From NCBI GenBank assembly GCA_963702105.1, contig OY969712.1, positions 1,364,001 through 1,428,000 of the forward strand: a DNA stretch of 64,000 nt. The letters run 5' to 3'. This DNA comes from ZC4RG20 sp963702105. Lineage in GTDB: Bacteria > Pseudomonadota > Gammaproteobacteria > Steroidobacterales > Rariloculaceae. Positions 26,317 through 35,791 of the stretch are shown here, piece after piece. The position numbers and the translations under genes were made by a program. A model generated the notes under the pieces. It saw nothing but the letters and a program-made list of their open reading frames with translations. It made no database searches and was not told the DNA's origin. The first letter of the stretch is position 1; the number at the start of each line of letters is the position of its first letter.

Positions 26317-26381
26317 TCCCGGCGCTCAGGTTTACCGAAGCGCTGCCGACAAGACGCTCGAGACCCACTTTGGAGCCATCG

Positions 26382-26843
26382 ATGAACACATCCGGTAGCC
26401 GCCGTGCCCTGAACGAATATCAGCGCGTCGGCACGCAGTCTCAGGTCGCCGGCGCATCGCCCCATGAGCTCGTGCAGATGATGCTCGATGCCGCGCTCGC
26501 ACGCATCGCGGCGGCGCGCGGCGCGCTCGACGCCGGCGAGACCGCAATCAAGGGCGTCATGATCGGCAGGGCCATCGGCCTCGTCGAGGGGCTGCGCGTA
26601 AGTCTCGACATGGAGCGCGGCGGTGAGCTCGCACAGAATTTCGCCGCGCTCTACGACTACATGGCGCGCCGCCTGCTCGAGGCGAACGCGCGCAGCGACG
26701 GCAAGATGCTCGACGAGGTCGCGAGTCTGTTGCGCGAGCTGCAGACGGGTTGGAAGGAGATGGGAAGCCTGCTCGTCGCGGAGGGCGAGGGCGGCGGCGC
26801 CGCCGTAACCTCGGCGCCGGTCCCTGTCTCCGCGCCCGTGTAA
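26382..26843 (+). CDS. fliS: Flagellin export chaperone FliS
   Basis: FliS binds the C-terminal helices of flagellin and holds it unfolded before export. The helical protein of 153 residues has the family pattern (ALNEYQRVGTQSQVAGASPH, ELVQMMLDAALARI, YDYMARRLLEANARSD). The ATG at 26382 has TGGAG 7-8 nt upstream; a TTG at 26370 in frame is less likely. It sits in the normal place after fliD. Confidence 0.95.
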   Translation: MNTSGSRRALNEYQRVGTQSQVAGASPHELVQMMLDAALARIAAARGALDAGETAIKGVMIGRAIGLVEGLRVSLDMERGGELAQNFAALYDYMARRLLEANARSDGKMLDEVASLLRELQTGWKEMGSLLVAEGEGGGAAVTSAPVPVSAPV

Positions 26844-26858
26844 CGGTATGCGACCTGC

Positions 26859-27207
26859 ATGAGCGCTCGACCTGCAGAGTCTTTGGAAGCGGCCGCAACG
26901 CGCATCGAGGCGGCCGTCGCGGCCGTCGAGCGCGCCGTGGCGGCCTGCGACTGGCCGGGCGCGAGCGCAGCCGACGCCGTTCTGCGCGGTACGTTCGAGC
27001 CGATCGCGGGCGGGGCCTTCGGCGCCGGCACATTGAAGGCCGCCGACGTTCGAGCGGATTCGGTGTCGGCTGCAGCGGGTACTCGAGCGGCATCAGCGGC
27101 TTGCCCGGGAACTCGAGCGGGCACGCGACGAGACCGGGGTGGCCCTTGCGGCAGCGCGCCGAGCTCATCGCGGCGCGCGGCACTACCTCGAAACGGCGGC
27201 GCAATGA
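26859..27207 (+). pseudogene. fliT: FliT-type flagellar chaperone, split by a +1 frameshift
   Basis: FliT normally chaperones FliD and tunes the master regulator. From ATG 26859 the first frame runs as a helical protein (SLEAAATRIEAAVAAVERAV to GTLKAADVRAD near 27059). The coiled-coil end then continues in another frame (RLQRVLERHQRLARELERAR, then ARRAHRGARHYLETAAQ) and stops at TGA 27205-27207, overlapping the ATG of the PilZ gene. Removing one T in GGATTCGG (27057-27061) gives a single 115-residue reading frame. Without correction the first frame would run on into the PilZ gene and look like one 324-residue fusion. The position after fliS supports fliT. Confidence 0.65.
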
Positions 27208-27833
27208 TCGGCCGCCCCGAGCTTCCCCTCGGCGGTTCGGGCGCGGAGAGCGCGTCCGACGACACTCGGGCGGCCCCTTCGGCCGCAGAGCTCGCCGTGC
27301 TCGGCGAGCGCGTCTTCTGCGACGACGAGCTCGGTCTCGTCTGGAGGCAGGTGGAACAGCTGCCCGACGACTCGGCGCGCGCCCGCACGAATTCGCGTAA
27401 CGAGACGGTCTTGCGGGCGCTCGCCATGCTCGAGGAGCACGACGGCTCGCAGCAGGACGACGCCCAACGGGCCGAGCTCTATCGGCTCGAAGGCAAGCTC
27501 GACCTGGCGCTCGAGCTCATGTCCGAGCTGGTCCGCGAGCGCCAGGGCGCGATTCCTCAGCGCTCGGTCCGCTTCAATGCGCGCGGATTTTGCTGGGACA
27601 GCGACGAGGACCTGGCCGCCGGCGCCCTGCTGGCGATCGAGTGCTACGTGCTGCCTCCGTGGCCGCTGCCGCTGAAGCTCTATTGCCGCGTCACGCACGT
27701 AGAGGCGGGCGGACGGCTGCGCCGCGTCTGCGCGCGCGTTGAAGGCCTCAACGGCGGCGTGACCGATTGGCTCGGCAAACTCGTGTTCCGCCGTCATCGC
27801 AGGACAGTCGCGCAGCGACGCCAGCGCACATAG
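27204..27833 (+). CDS. PilZ-like domain protein in the flagellar cluster
   Basis: This is a 209-residue protein whose C-terminal half (about 85-200) looks like a divergent PilZ-type beta barrel (IPQRSVRFNARGFCWDSDED, LLAIECYVLPPWPLPLKLYC, RVTHVEAGGRLRRVCARVEG). The N-terminal half is helical. The canonical c-di-GMP motif RxxxR...D/NxSxxG is not clean, so it may bind c-di-GMP weakly or act as an adaptor. ATG 27204 overlaps the fliT stop. PilZ genes occur beside fliS/fliT in related clusters, consistent with tuning motility. Function is inferred. Confidence 0.6.
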   Translation: MIGRPELPLGGSGAESASDDTRAAPSAAELAVLGERVFCDDELGLVWRQVEQLPDDSARARTNSRNETVLRALAMLEEHDGSQQDDAQRAELYRLEGKLDLALELMSELVRERQGAIPQRSVRFNARGFCWDSDEDLAAGALLAIECYVLPPWPLPLKLYCRVTHVEAGGRLRRVCARVEGLNGGVTDWLGKLVFRRHRRTVAQRRQRT

Positions 27834-27952
27834 GCCGCGAGCGCCGGCTGCCGGCGGCGGCACGGGCCCCGCCGGGGGAATAGAGCCGAGAATAGAGCCG
27901 GCACCGGAATCAGGCCGCGGAGGGCATGACCCGGGCTCCGGCAGTAGCCAGA

Positions 27953-28119
27953 TGTCGGAATGAGCCATCTGCCGGAAAGAGCCATCCGCCGGAATGAGCC
28001 ATCTGCCGGAAAGAGCCATGAGCCGGAATGAGCCTGAGCCGGAAAGAGCCAACGGCCGGAATGAGCCATCTAACCGAATGAGCCATCTGTCTGAATGAGC
28101 CAGCCCTCGGAATGAGAAC
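27953..28119. repeat. Ten-unit 17-bp tandem repeat array upstream of the fleQ-like gene
   Basis: Units begin at 27953, 27970, 27987, 28004, 28021, 28037, 28054, 28071, 28088 and 28105. The consensus is near YGCCGGAAWGAGCCATC. Among the first seven units the central base alternates strictly between T (GAATGAGCC) and A (GAAAGAGCC). The fifth unit is 16 nt and the last is partial. The array lies about 220-390 nt before the activator gene. Confidence 0.9.
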
Positions 28120-28128
28120 GCTTCTCAT
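28112..28128. promoter_or_regulatory. Palindromic site at the end of the tandem array
   Basis: ATGAGAA-CGC-TTCTCAT is a perfect 7-bp inverted repeat with a 3-bp centre. Its left arm grows out of the last tandem unit. It could be an operator for the activator gene. Confidence 0.4.
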
Positions 28129-28304
28129 GCGATCCTGGTCCGGCCGCGTCTCCTTCGGCGACTATTCTCTCCCTTAACAAACATTCAGCCATCGAGGGAT
28201 TGAGTCCCCCGGAATTTCTGCTAGGGTCTCGGTCGGACCGGACACGAGGCCGCGCGAACGGCTGGGCGAGCGGACGCGCACGCCTAGCCCCGCAGCGCCG
28301 TACG

Positions 28305-28332
28305 TTGACGGTGGATTAGGCCCGTGTAGCAT
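28305..28332 (+). promoter_or_regulatory. Possible sigma-70 promoter of the fleQ-like gene
   Basis: TTGACG (28305-28310), a 16-nt spacer and TAGCAT (28327-28332) make a modest promoter. A start near 28339 would give an almost leaderless message, which agrees with the lack of a ribosome site before ATG 28341. Confidence 0.3.
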
Positions 28333-28340
28333 TGCGTCCG

Positions 28341-29423
<1,083 letters not shown>

Positions 29424-29529
29424 CGCTCGCGGCGCTCTGCCGCCGACCGCGCTGCCGAGAGCGCCGGAATTCCGTCGCCCAGCTCCGCACGGCTCGGCCA
29501 ACCGCTTGATATGCCTAATAAATTGATCG

Positions 29530-29545
29530 TGGCACGACAGTTGCA
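29530..29545 (+). promoter_or_regulatory. Sigma-54 promoter of the fleR-like gene and fliE
   Basis: TGGCACG-ACAG-TTGCA matches the sigma-54 consensus exactly. It lies 47 nt before ATG 29593 and suggests that the second activator is switched on by the first. Confidence 0.88.
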
Positions 29546-29592
29546 GTAGCCGCTCCGGTGCCTTCGGGCAAGCGGAGATGGAGTGCCACGGG

Positions 29593-30588
29593 ATGATTGT
29601 TTCGGAGTCGAAACTACCGGCGTCCCGTGCGCGTGCGCTCGTAGCCGAGGATCCTGCGAGCCGGGAAGTGCTTGCACTCGCACGGCGCGTCGCCGCCGCC
29701 GACGTCACGGTCATGCTGACCGGTGAGTCGGGGGTCGGCAAGGAGATGTTCGCGCGCTTCATCCACGAGCATTCGAGCCGCCGCGACGGGCCCTTCGTCG
29801 CGATCAACTGCGCGGCGATTCCGGAGGCCATGCTCGAGGCGACGCTGTTCGGCCACGAGAAGGGGGCGTTCACGGGCGCGGCCGACGCGCGCAGCGGCAA
29901 GTTCGAGCAGGCCGAAGGCGGCACGCTGCTGCTCGACGAGATCACCGAGATGGCGCTCGGTCTGCAGGCCAAGCTGCTCCGCGTGCTGCAGGAACGCGAG
30001 GTCGAGCGGCTCGGCGCGACGAAGGGCCGCCGGGTGGATGTCCGCGTCGTCGCGACCTCGAACCGTGATCTTCGCCGGGCCGTCGCGGACGGTGTTCTGC
30101 GCGAAGACATCTATTACCGTCTCAACGTATTTCCGCTGCGCATTCCGGCACTGCGGGATCGGCCCGCGGATATCGTGCCTCTGGCCGAGCATCTCCTGGC
30201 CCGTCATTGCGGCGCGGGCGCGGAGCCTCCGCGCCTTTCGCCCGCCGCGGCCGCCTTTTTGGAGGCCCAGCCCTGGCCCGGCAACATCCGCGAGCTCGAA
30301 AACGTCGTGCAGCGGGCTCTGATTCTGTGCCGCGCCGCAGAGATCGGCATCGAGGACCTGCGAATCGAAGCGCCCGGCCCCGCGGGCCCCGCGGGCCCGG
30401 CGGGCCCCGAGGTGGAACCCGCCGACCTCGAATACTCGCTGCGGCGCTCCGAGGGCGAGCTCATCCTGAATGCGCTCAAGGCCGAAGCCGGGCACCGCAA
30501 TGCGGCCGCGGAGCGCCTGGGAATCAGCCCGCGCACGCTGCGCTACAAGCTCGCGCGGCTGCGCCAGATGGGAATGGCGGTGCCTTGA
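29593..30588 (+). CDS. Sigma-54-dependent activator, FleR/FlrC-like, without receiver domain
   Basis: This is a second AAA+ activator, in the place of FleR/FlrC, which drives hook-basal-body operons in polar systems. It has Walker A GESGVGKE, GAFTGA, Walker B GGTLLLDEITE, and a Fis-type helix-turn-helix (AAAERLGISPRTLRYKLARL). The 331 residues leave only about 20 before the AAA+ domain, so there is no receiver to phosphorylate. A FleS-like kinase is also absent nearby. GGAG at 29580 with 9-nt spacing favours ATG 29593 over ATG 29578. A Gly/Pro/Ala stretch (PAGPAGPAGP) links the ATPase to the DNA-binding end. Confidence 0.88.
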   Translation: MIVSESKLPASRARALVAEDPASREVLALARRVAAADVTVMLTGESGVGKEMFARFIHEHSSRRDGPFVAINCAAIPEAMLEATLFGHEKGAFTGAADARSGKFEQAEGGTLLLDEITEMALGLQAKLLRVLQEREVERLGATKGRRVDVRVVATSNRDLRRAVADGVLREDIYYRLNVFPLRIPALRDRPADIVPLAEHLLARHCGAGAEPPRLSPAAAAFLEAQPWPGNIRELENVVQRALILCRAAEIGIEDLRIEAPGPAGPAGPAGPEVEPADLEYSLRRSEGELILNALKAEAGHRNAAAERLGISPRTLRYKLARLRQMGMAVP

Positions 30589-30643
30589 GCGCCCCGCGAT
30601 CGTTTGAGCCCAGCTCGATATTGTTTCGAGAGAGTAAAGACTC

Positions 30644-30985
30644 ATGAGCGACATGCAGATCCAGCAGGTGCTCGCGCAGATGCGGGCGCTGGCCGAGCGA
30701 GCGGGCTCGGCCGGTCCGGCGGCGCCGCGCGGCGAGGGCGCCGAGGCGTCGGGCGCGACGGGCGCGGATTTCGGTCGGCTGCTCCAGCAGTCGCTCGAAC
30801 AGGTCAACGACGCCCAGCAGCAGGCCGACCACATGACCACGCGGTTCATCCAAGGGGCTCCCGACGCGAGCCTGCCGGAGGTCATGGTCAGCGTGCAGAA
30901 GGCGAGCCTCGAGTTCGAGGCCGTGACGCAGGTGCGCAACCGCCTCGTGGCCGCGTACCAGGAGATCATGAATATGTCGGTCTGA
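30644..30985 (+). CDS. fliE: Flagellar hook-basal body complex protein FliE
   Basis: FliE joins the MS ring to the rod. The 113-residue protein has the conserved C-terminal half (GADFGRLLQQSLEQVNDAQQ, PEVMVSVQKASLEFEAVTQV, RNRLVAAYQEIMNM). It follows the fleR-like gene by 55 bp without a separate promoter match, so it is probably in the same transcript. Confidence 0.95.
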   Translation: MSDMQIQQVLAQMRALAERAGSAGPAAPRGEGAEASGATGADFGRLLQQSLEQVNDAQQQADHMTTRFIQGAPDASLPEVMVSVQKASLEFEAVTQVRNRLVAAYQEIMNMSV

Positions 30986-31065
30986 CGGGCGCGAGCCCCT
31001 CCGGCCGAAAGGTGGCGCCGCAATGCGGCGCATTCGCGAAGGACTAGCTTGGAGCTCGACACAAC

Positions 31066-32769
31066 ATGGCAGAAGGACTGCCGTATTCGTTAGCCAAACA
31101 ACTCTCGGGCCTGACCCGGCTGCCCGCGCATCGGCAGTTTGGGCTCGTCCTCGGGTTGGCCGTCGTGGCGGCCGTCGGCATCGCCATCGTGCTCTGGGGC
31201 CTTTCGCCGAGCTACGAGCAGGTGCTGCCGGGCCTCTCGGAGGAAGATGCCGCGACGGCCGTCGATCTGCTCGATCGCCGGCAGATTCCCCACCGGCTCG
31301 ACGAGGCGACGGGCGCCCTCATGGTACCGGCAGACCGCGTCCGCGTCGCCCGCATGTACCTCGCGACGGCGGGCGTTCCGCACGAGCACGGCACGGGCTT
31401 CGAGCTGCTCGACAAGGAAACCGGGATCGGCACGAGCCAGCTGCTCGAGTCGGCCCGTTACCAGCGCGCGCTCGAGGGCGAGCTCGCGCGTTCGGTCGAG
31501 ACGCTCGACAGCGTCGATTCCGCGCGCGTTCACCTCGCGTTGCCGCGCCAGTCCGTGTTTCTGCGCGACCGCGTTCACCCGACGGCTTCCGTGCTCGTGA
31601 ACCTGCATCCGGGCCGCGAGCTCGACGACATGCAGGTAGCCGGCATCGTGAATCTCGTCGCGTCGAGCGTCGCCGGGCTCGAGGCGAATCACGTGACGGT
31701 CGTAGACCAGAGCGGCCGGCTGTTGAGCCGCTCCGGAGACGGACCCACCGCGGGCGTGCCGGAGCAACTCGCCTACACGCGCAAGATCGAGGACGCGTAT
31801 CGGCAGCGCATCGAGGACATTCTGTCGCCGCTCGTCGGGGCGGACGGCATGCGCGTGCAGGTGACGGCGGAGGTGGACTACACGCAAGTCGAGACGACGC
31901 GCGAAACCTATGATCCGAACAAGACCGCGGTCCGCAGCGAGCAGATTACGGACCAGGTCTCGAGCGCGGCCGGCGCCGGCGGCGTCCCGGGCTCGTTGAG
32001 CAACGAACCGCCCGGCACGGCAGCGGTCGCGGCCACGGGGCCCGGCGCGAGCGGCCCGGGCGCCAACGGTGCAGGCGCAAACGGCGCCGGCGCCGGCGGT
32101 GCGGCCGGGGCGACGGGTGCGGCGGCCTCCGGCGGCACCGACGCGGCCGCGGCGACACCGATCAGCCGCGATCGCCGCAGCACTCGCAACTACGAGGTGG
32201 ACCGCACGATCGACCACGTGCGCCAAGCGCCGGCGACCCTGAAGCGTCTGTCGGTCGCCGTCGTCGTAGACGACAAGGACACGGTGGACGGGGAAGGGCA
32301 CCATGCTCGCAAGCCGCGCGACGCCCAGGAGATGCAGCACTTGACGTCGCTCGTTCAGGAAGCCGTCGGCTTTCAGGCGGCGCGCGGCGATCGGGTCAGC
32401 GTCGTCGACGTTTCGTTCCGCGAGGCCCCGCCGCCGCCGGCCGTGCCGGCAACGCCGATCTGGCAGCAGCCGCTCGCGCGCGAGCTGATGCGCTACGGCG
32501 TCGCGGGCGTCGGGTTTCTGCTGCTGATCCTGCTCGTGCTGCGCCCGGCCCTCAAAAGTCTCGCCGCGGTCCCGCGGCTGGATCCGGCTGCCGAACCGGC
32601 GCGTGCACGCGCCGCGGCCGGCCACGCGCTCACGGGCGGCTCCGCCGGGCTCCTCGACGCGGGCGCTCCGCCCGAGCAGCAGTTGATTCGCGCGCGTAAG
32701 GCCGCGGTCGAGGATCCGCGCATCGCCGCTCAGGTTGTCCGCCAGTGGATAAACGACGATGGCAGGTGA
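31066..32769 (+). CDS. fliF: Flagellar MS-ring protein FliF
   Basis: FliF forms the inner-membrane MS ring, the base of the motor and export apparatus. The 567-residue protein has a first transmembrane helix (about 26-47), the ring-building motifs (RVARMYLATAGVPHEHGTGF, ARVHLALPRQSVFLRD, ASVLVNLHPGRELDDMQVAG), and a second helix near 485-505 (YGVAGVGFLLLILLVLRPAL). Its C-terminal tail contacts FliG. A long Gly/Ala-rich insert (about residues 325-360) is low-complexity. It overlaps fliG by 11 bp. Confidence 0.95.
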   Translation: MAEGLPYSLAKQLSGLTRLPAHRQFGLVLGLAVVAAVGIAIVLWGLSPSYEQVLPGLSEEDAATAVDLLDRRQIPHRLDEATGALMVPADRVRVARMYLATAGVPHEHGTGFELLDKETGIGTSQLLESARYQRALEGELARSVETLDSVDSARVHLALPRQSVFLRDRVHPTASVLVNLHPGRELDDMQVAGIVNLVASSVAGLEANHVTVVDQSGRLLSRSGDGPTAGVPEQLAYTRKIEDAYRQRIEDILSPLVGADGMRVQVTAEVDYTQVETTRETYDPNKTAVRSEQITDQVSSAAGAGGVPGSLSNEPPGTAAVAATGPGASGPGANGAGANGAGAGGAAGATGAAASGGTDAAAATPISRDRRSTRNYEVDRTIDHVRQAPATLKRLSVAVVVDDKDTVDGEGHHARKPRDAQEMQHLTSLVQEAVGFQAARGDRVSVVDVSFREAPPPPAVPATPIWQQPLARELMRYGVAGVGFLLLILLVLRPALKSLAAVPRLDPAAEPARARAAAGHALTGGSAGLLDAGAPPEQQLIRARKAAVEDPRIAAQVVRQWINDDGR

Positions 32770-33760
32770 TTCTTCGCCGCTCAACGGCACGGCGCGCGCG
32801 GCCGCGTTCCTCATGTCCCTCGGCGAGGAGGCCGCTTCGGCGATCCTGAAGCACCTCGGCCCGAAGGAGGTCCAGAGCCTCGGGACGGCGATGGCGGCTA
32901 TGCCGACCGTATCCCGCCCGCAGCTCAACGAGGTCGTCGCGACGTTCAATTCGCTCGTCGACGATCAATCGCCGATCGGCGGCGACAGCGAGGAATATCT
33001 GCGCAAGGTGCTCGTTCACGCCGTGGGCGAGGAACGGGCGCGCAACCTCATCGACCGCAGCCTCGTCGGCGGCCAGTCCGCGGGACTCGAGTCGTTGAAG
33101 TGGATGGACGGGCGGGCCGTCGCGGACATCATCCGCAACGAGCACCCGCAGATCATCGCCATCGTCGTTTCTTATCTCGACAGCGACCACGCCGCCGTCG
33201 TCCTGGGCCATCTGCCGGAAAACGTGCGCGGGGACGTCATCATGCGCATCGCGTCGCTCGAGAGCATCAATCCGAGCGCGCTGCAGGAGCTCGACCATCT
33301 GCTCGAACGTCAATTCTCCGGCGGCAGCGCGAGCAAGGCCTCGGTCGTCGGCGGTCTCAAGCGGGCGGCGGATATTCTGAACTTTATGGAAACGGCGTCC
33401 GAAGAGGCCATCTTGGTCGCCATCCGCGAGAAGGACGAAGCCTTGAGTGCGCGCATCCAGGAGCTCATGTTCACCTTCGAGAACCTGCTCGATCTCGACG
33501 ATCGCAGCATCCAGCGCCTGCTGAGGGAGATCTCCGGCGAGCAGCTCGTCATCGCGCTAAAAGGGGCGACGGCCGAGATCAAGGCGCTGATCCTCAAGAA
33601 CATGTCGAAGCGCGCGGCGGAGGCCCTCGAAGAGGACCTCGAGGTACGCGGGCCCGTCCGCGTCTCGGAGGTCGAGGCGACGCAGAAGGAAATTCTCGCC
33701 ACGGTGCGGCGCCTCGCGGAAGCCGGCGAAATCTCGATGGGCGGCGACGACTATGTCTGA
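32759..33760 (+). CDS. fliG: Flagellar motor switch protein FliG
   Basis: FliG is the rotor protein that meets the stator and transmits torque. The 333-residue protein has the N-terminal FliF-binding domain (ARAAAFLMSLGEEAASAILK), middle domain with EHPQ motif (IRNEHPQIIAIVVSYLDS), and C-terminal torque domain with charged helix (RIQELMFTFENLLDLDDRSI, QRLLREIS). It overlaps fliF (11 bp) and fliH (8 bp), showing tight coupling. Confidence 0.97.
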   Translation: MAGDSSPLNGTARAAAFLMSLGEEAASAILKHLGPKEVQSLGTAMAAMPTVSRPQLNEVVATFNSLVDDQSPIGGDSEEYLRKVLVHAVGEERARNLIDRSLVGGQSAGLESLKWMDGRAVADIIRNEHPQIIAIVVSYLDSDHAAVVLGHLPENVRGDVIMRIASLESINPSALQELDHLLERQFSGGSASKASVVGGLKRAADILNFMETASEEAILVAIREKDEALSARIQELMFTFENLLDLDDRSIQRLLREISGEQLVIALKGATAEIKALILKNMSKRAAEALEEDLEVRGPVRVSEVEATQKEILATVRRLAEAGEISMGGDDYV

Positions 33761-34400
33761 CGTCTCTGCGTCGGAACAAACGCCGGCCGAAGCGCCGATT
33801 ATCATGGCCGACGCGGCCGAGGTGCGGCCGTGGCGGGCGCCCGAGGTCGGCGACCCCGCGGCCGAGCGTGCGCGGCCGCTGACGGCAGCCCGCCTGGCCG
33901 AGATCGAAGAGCAGGCGCGCGCCGACGGGTATCGGCGCGGGCTCGAAGAGGGCCGCCGCGACGGCGAGCAGGAGATGCGGCGCACGGCGCAGGAGCTCGA
34001 ACGCCTGCTCGCGGCGATCGAGCCGCAGGCTGCGGTCCTGGACGAGGCGCTGCTCGAGCAGCTCGGCGACCTCGTCGTCGCGATCGGCCGCCAGTTCGTG
34101 CGCCGCGAGCTCAAGCTCGAGCCCGGCGAGATCGTCCGCGTGGTCCGCGAAGCGCTCGCGGCCCTGCCGGTCTCGGACGCCGCGATTCGCGTGCACGCCC
34201 ATCCGGAAGACGTCGCGCTGCTGCGGCGGGCGCTGCGTCCCGAGACGCTCGAACGGCCCTTGCAGCTCGTCGAGGACGTGACGATCACGCGGGGCGGGGC
34301 GCGCGTCGAGACGCAGGTGTCTCGAGTAGACGCGACGGTCGAGGCGCGGTTCAGCGCGATCGCCGCGCGCGTTTTCGGCGACGAGCGGTCCGAGCCGTGA
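33753..34400 (+). CDS. fliH: Flagellar assembly protein FliH
   Basis: FliH is the negative regulator and stator-like partner of the FliI ATPase in the export apparatus. The 215-residue protein has the charged Ala/Arg/Glu helix with GxxxG-type repeats (ARADGYRRGLEEGRRDGEQE) and the C-terminal V-ATPase-E-like domain (LGDLVVAIGRQFVRRELKLE). Its stop overlaps the fliI GTG start (GTGA). Confidence 0.92.
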   Translation: MSDVSASEQTPAEAPIIMADAAEVRPWRAPEVGDPAAERARPLTAARLAEIEEQARADGYRRGLEEGRRDGEQEMRRTAQELERLLAAIEPQAAVLDEALLEQLGDLVVAIGRQFVRRELKLEPGEIVRVVREALAALPVSDAAIRVHAHPEDVALLRRALRPETLERPLQLVEDVTITRGGARVETQVSRVDATVEARFSAIAARVFGDERSEP

Positions 34401-35791
34401 AGGCGGCCGTCGACCGCGGGCGTCGCGCCGAGAGACGCGCGGGCGTTGCCGCCCGGCTGCAACGCTGGCGCGACGACGTGGAGGAAGGAATCACGCCGAT
34501 CGCCGAAGGCCGTCTCGTCTCGATGATCGGCATGACGCTCGAAGCGGTCGGCTGCGAGGTGCCCGTCGGCGGGCGCTGCCGCGTCGCGGGCCGCGGCCGC
34601 TCCGGTTTCGAAGCCGAGGCGGTCGGGTTCGCGGGCGAGCGGCTGTTCCTCATGCCGGTCGGCCACGTCGGCGGCCTGACGCCTAACGCGCGCGTGATTC
34701 CGACCGCGCTCGCGCACTCGATCGCGGCCGGCGACGCGCTGCTCGGCCGCGTCATCGATCCGACCGGCGTGCCGCTCGACGGCTTCGAGCCGCCGCGCTG
34801 CGCCGACCGCGTGCCGCTCGAGGGGGCGCGGCTGAACCCGCTACGCCGCGACCTTGTTCGGCGGCCGCTCGATGTCGGCGTGCGCAGCATCAACGCGCTG
34901 CTCACGATCGGGCGGGGGCAGCGTATCGGGCTGTTCGCAGGCAGCGGCGTCGGCAAGAGCGTGCTGCTCGGCATGATGGCCCGCTACACGCAGGCCGACG
35001 TCATCGTCGTCGGCCTCGTCGGCGAGCGCGGCCGAGAGGTCAACGAATTCATCCACGAGATCCTGGGGCCGGCCGGCCTCGCGCGCGCCGTCGTGGTCGT
35101 CGCGCCGGCAGACGAGCCGCCGCTCATGCGCCTGCAGGGCGCGCGCGCGGCGACGGCGGTGGCCGAACACTTTCGTGCGCAGGGCCGCCACGTTCTGCTG
35201 CTCATGGATTCTTTGACGCGCTATGCGCAGGCGCAGCGCGAGATCGGTCTCGCGATCGGCGAGCCGCCCGTCACGCGCGGCTATACGCCCTCCGTGTTCG
35301 CGCGGCTGCCCCAGCTGCTCGAGCGCGCGGGCAACGCCGGCCGAGGCGGCGGCTCGATCACGGGCATCTATACGGTGCTTGCCGAAGGCGACGACGTGCA
35401 GGACCCGGTCGCGGACGCGGCCCGGGCCGTGCTCGACGGGCACATCGTGCTCACGCGGCGCATCGCCGAGCGCGGCCGGTACCCCGCCATCGACGTCGAG
35501 GCCTCGATCAGCCGCGTCATGAACGCGGTCGTGGACCCCCGGCAACGCGAGCTGGCTCAGCGCTTTCGCCGCATCTACGCCTGCTACGAGCAGCACCGCG
35601 ATCTCATCAGCGTCGGCGCGTACCGGCGCGGGACGGAGCCCGAGGTCGATCGGGCCATCAGGTTGTATCCGGCCATGGAACGATTTCTCGAGCAGCAGCC
35701 CGAGGCCCCGGCGGACCTCGGCACGAGCCGTGCCGCGCTCGAGGCGCTGCTCGGCGACGAGGACGACGCGGCGGGCGAGGAGGAGGCATGA
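34397..35791 (+). CDS. fliI: Flagellum-specific ATP synthase FliI
   Basis: FliI is the hexameric ATPase of the flagellar type III export system, related to F1 beta. The 464-residue protein has Walker A (FAGSGVGKSVLL), Walker B region (GRHVLLLMDSLTRYAQAQRE), and the ATPase signature (PSVFARLPQLLERAG). The start is GTG 34397, overlapping fliH; the frame stays open upstream to 33830 only as an Arg-rich shadow of fliH. It overlaps fliJ by 4 bp. Confidence 0.96.
   Translation: MKAAVDRGRRAERRAGVAARLQRWRDDVEEGITPIAEGRLVSMIGMTLEAVGCEVPVGGRCRVAGRGRSGFEAEAVGFAGERLFLMPVGHVGGLTPNARVIPTALAHSIAAGDALLGRVIDPTGVPLDGFEPPRCADRVPLEGARLNPLRRDLVRRPLDVGVRSINALLTIGRGQRIGLFAGSGVGKSVLLGMMARYTQADVIVVGLVGERGREVNEFIHEILGPAGLARAVVVVAPADEPPLMRLQGARAATAVAEHFRAQGRHVLLLMDSLTRYAQAQREIGLAIGEPPVTRGYTPSVFARLPQLLERAGNAGRGGGSITGIYTVLAEGDDVQDPVADAARAVLDGHIVLTRRIAERGRYPAIDVEASISRVMNAVVDPRQRELAQRFRRIYACYEQHRDLISVGAYRRGTEPEVDRAIRLYPAMERFLEQQPEAPADLGTSRAALEALLGDEDDAAGEEEA

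Larger units (their letters stand above)
27834..28340. other. 507-bp gap between the PilZ gene and the fleQ-like gene
   Basis: No credible gene is seen on either strand. The gap holds a ten-unit 17-bp tandem array (27953-28119), a palindrome (28112-28128), a short G+C inverted region near 27838-27885 containing AATAGAGCCG twice, and a possible promoter just before the next gene. Confidence 0.7.

Noticed and set aside
26859..27833. One 324-residue FliT-PilZ fusion protein
   Set aside because: The middle segment is low-complexity in this frame, while another frame gives a FliT-like coiled coil ending in an ATGA overlap with the PilZ start.
27953..28119. CRISPR array
   Set aside because: Units are 17 bp, contiguous and without spacers, and there are no cas genes.
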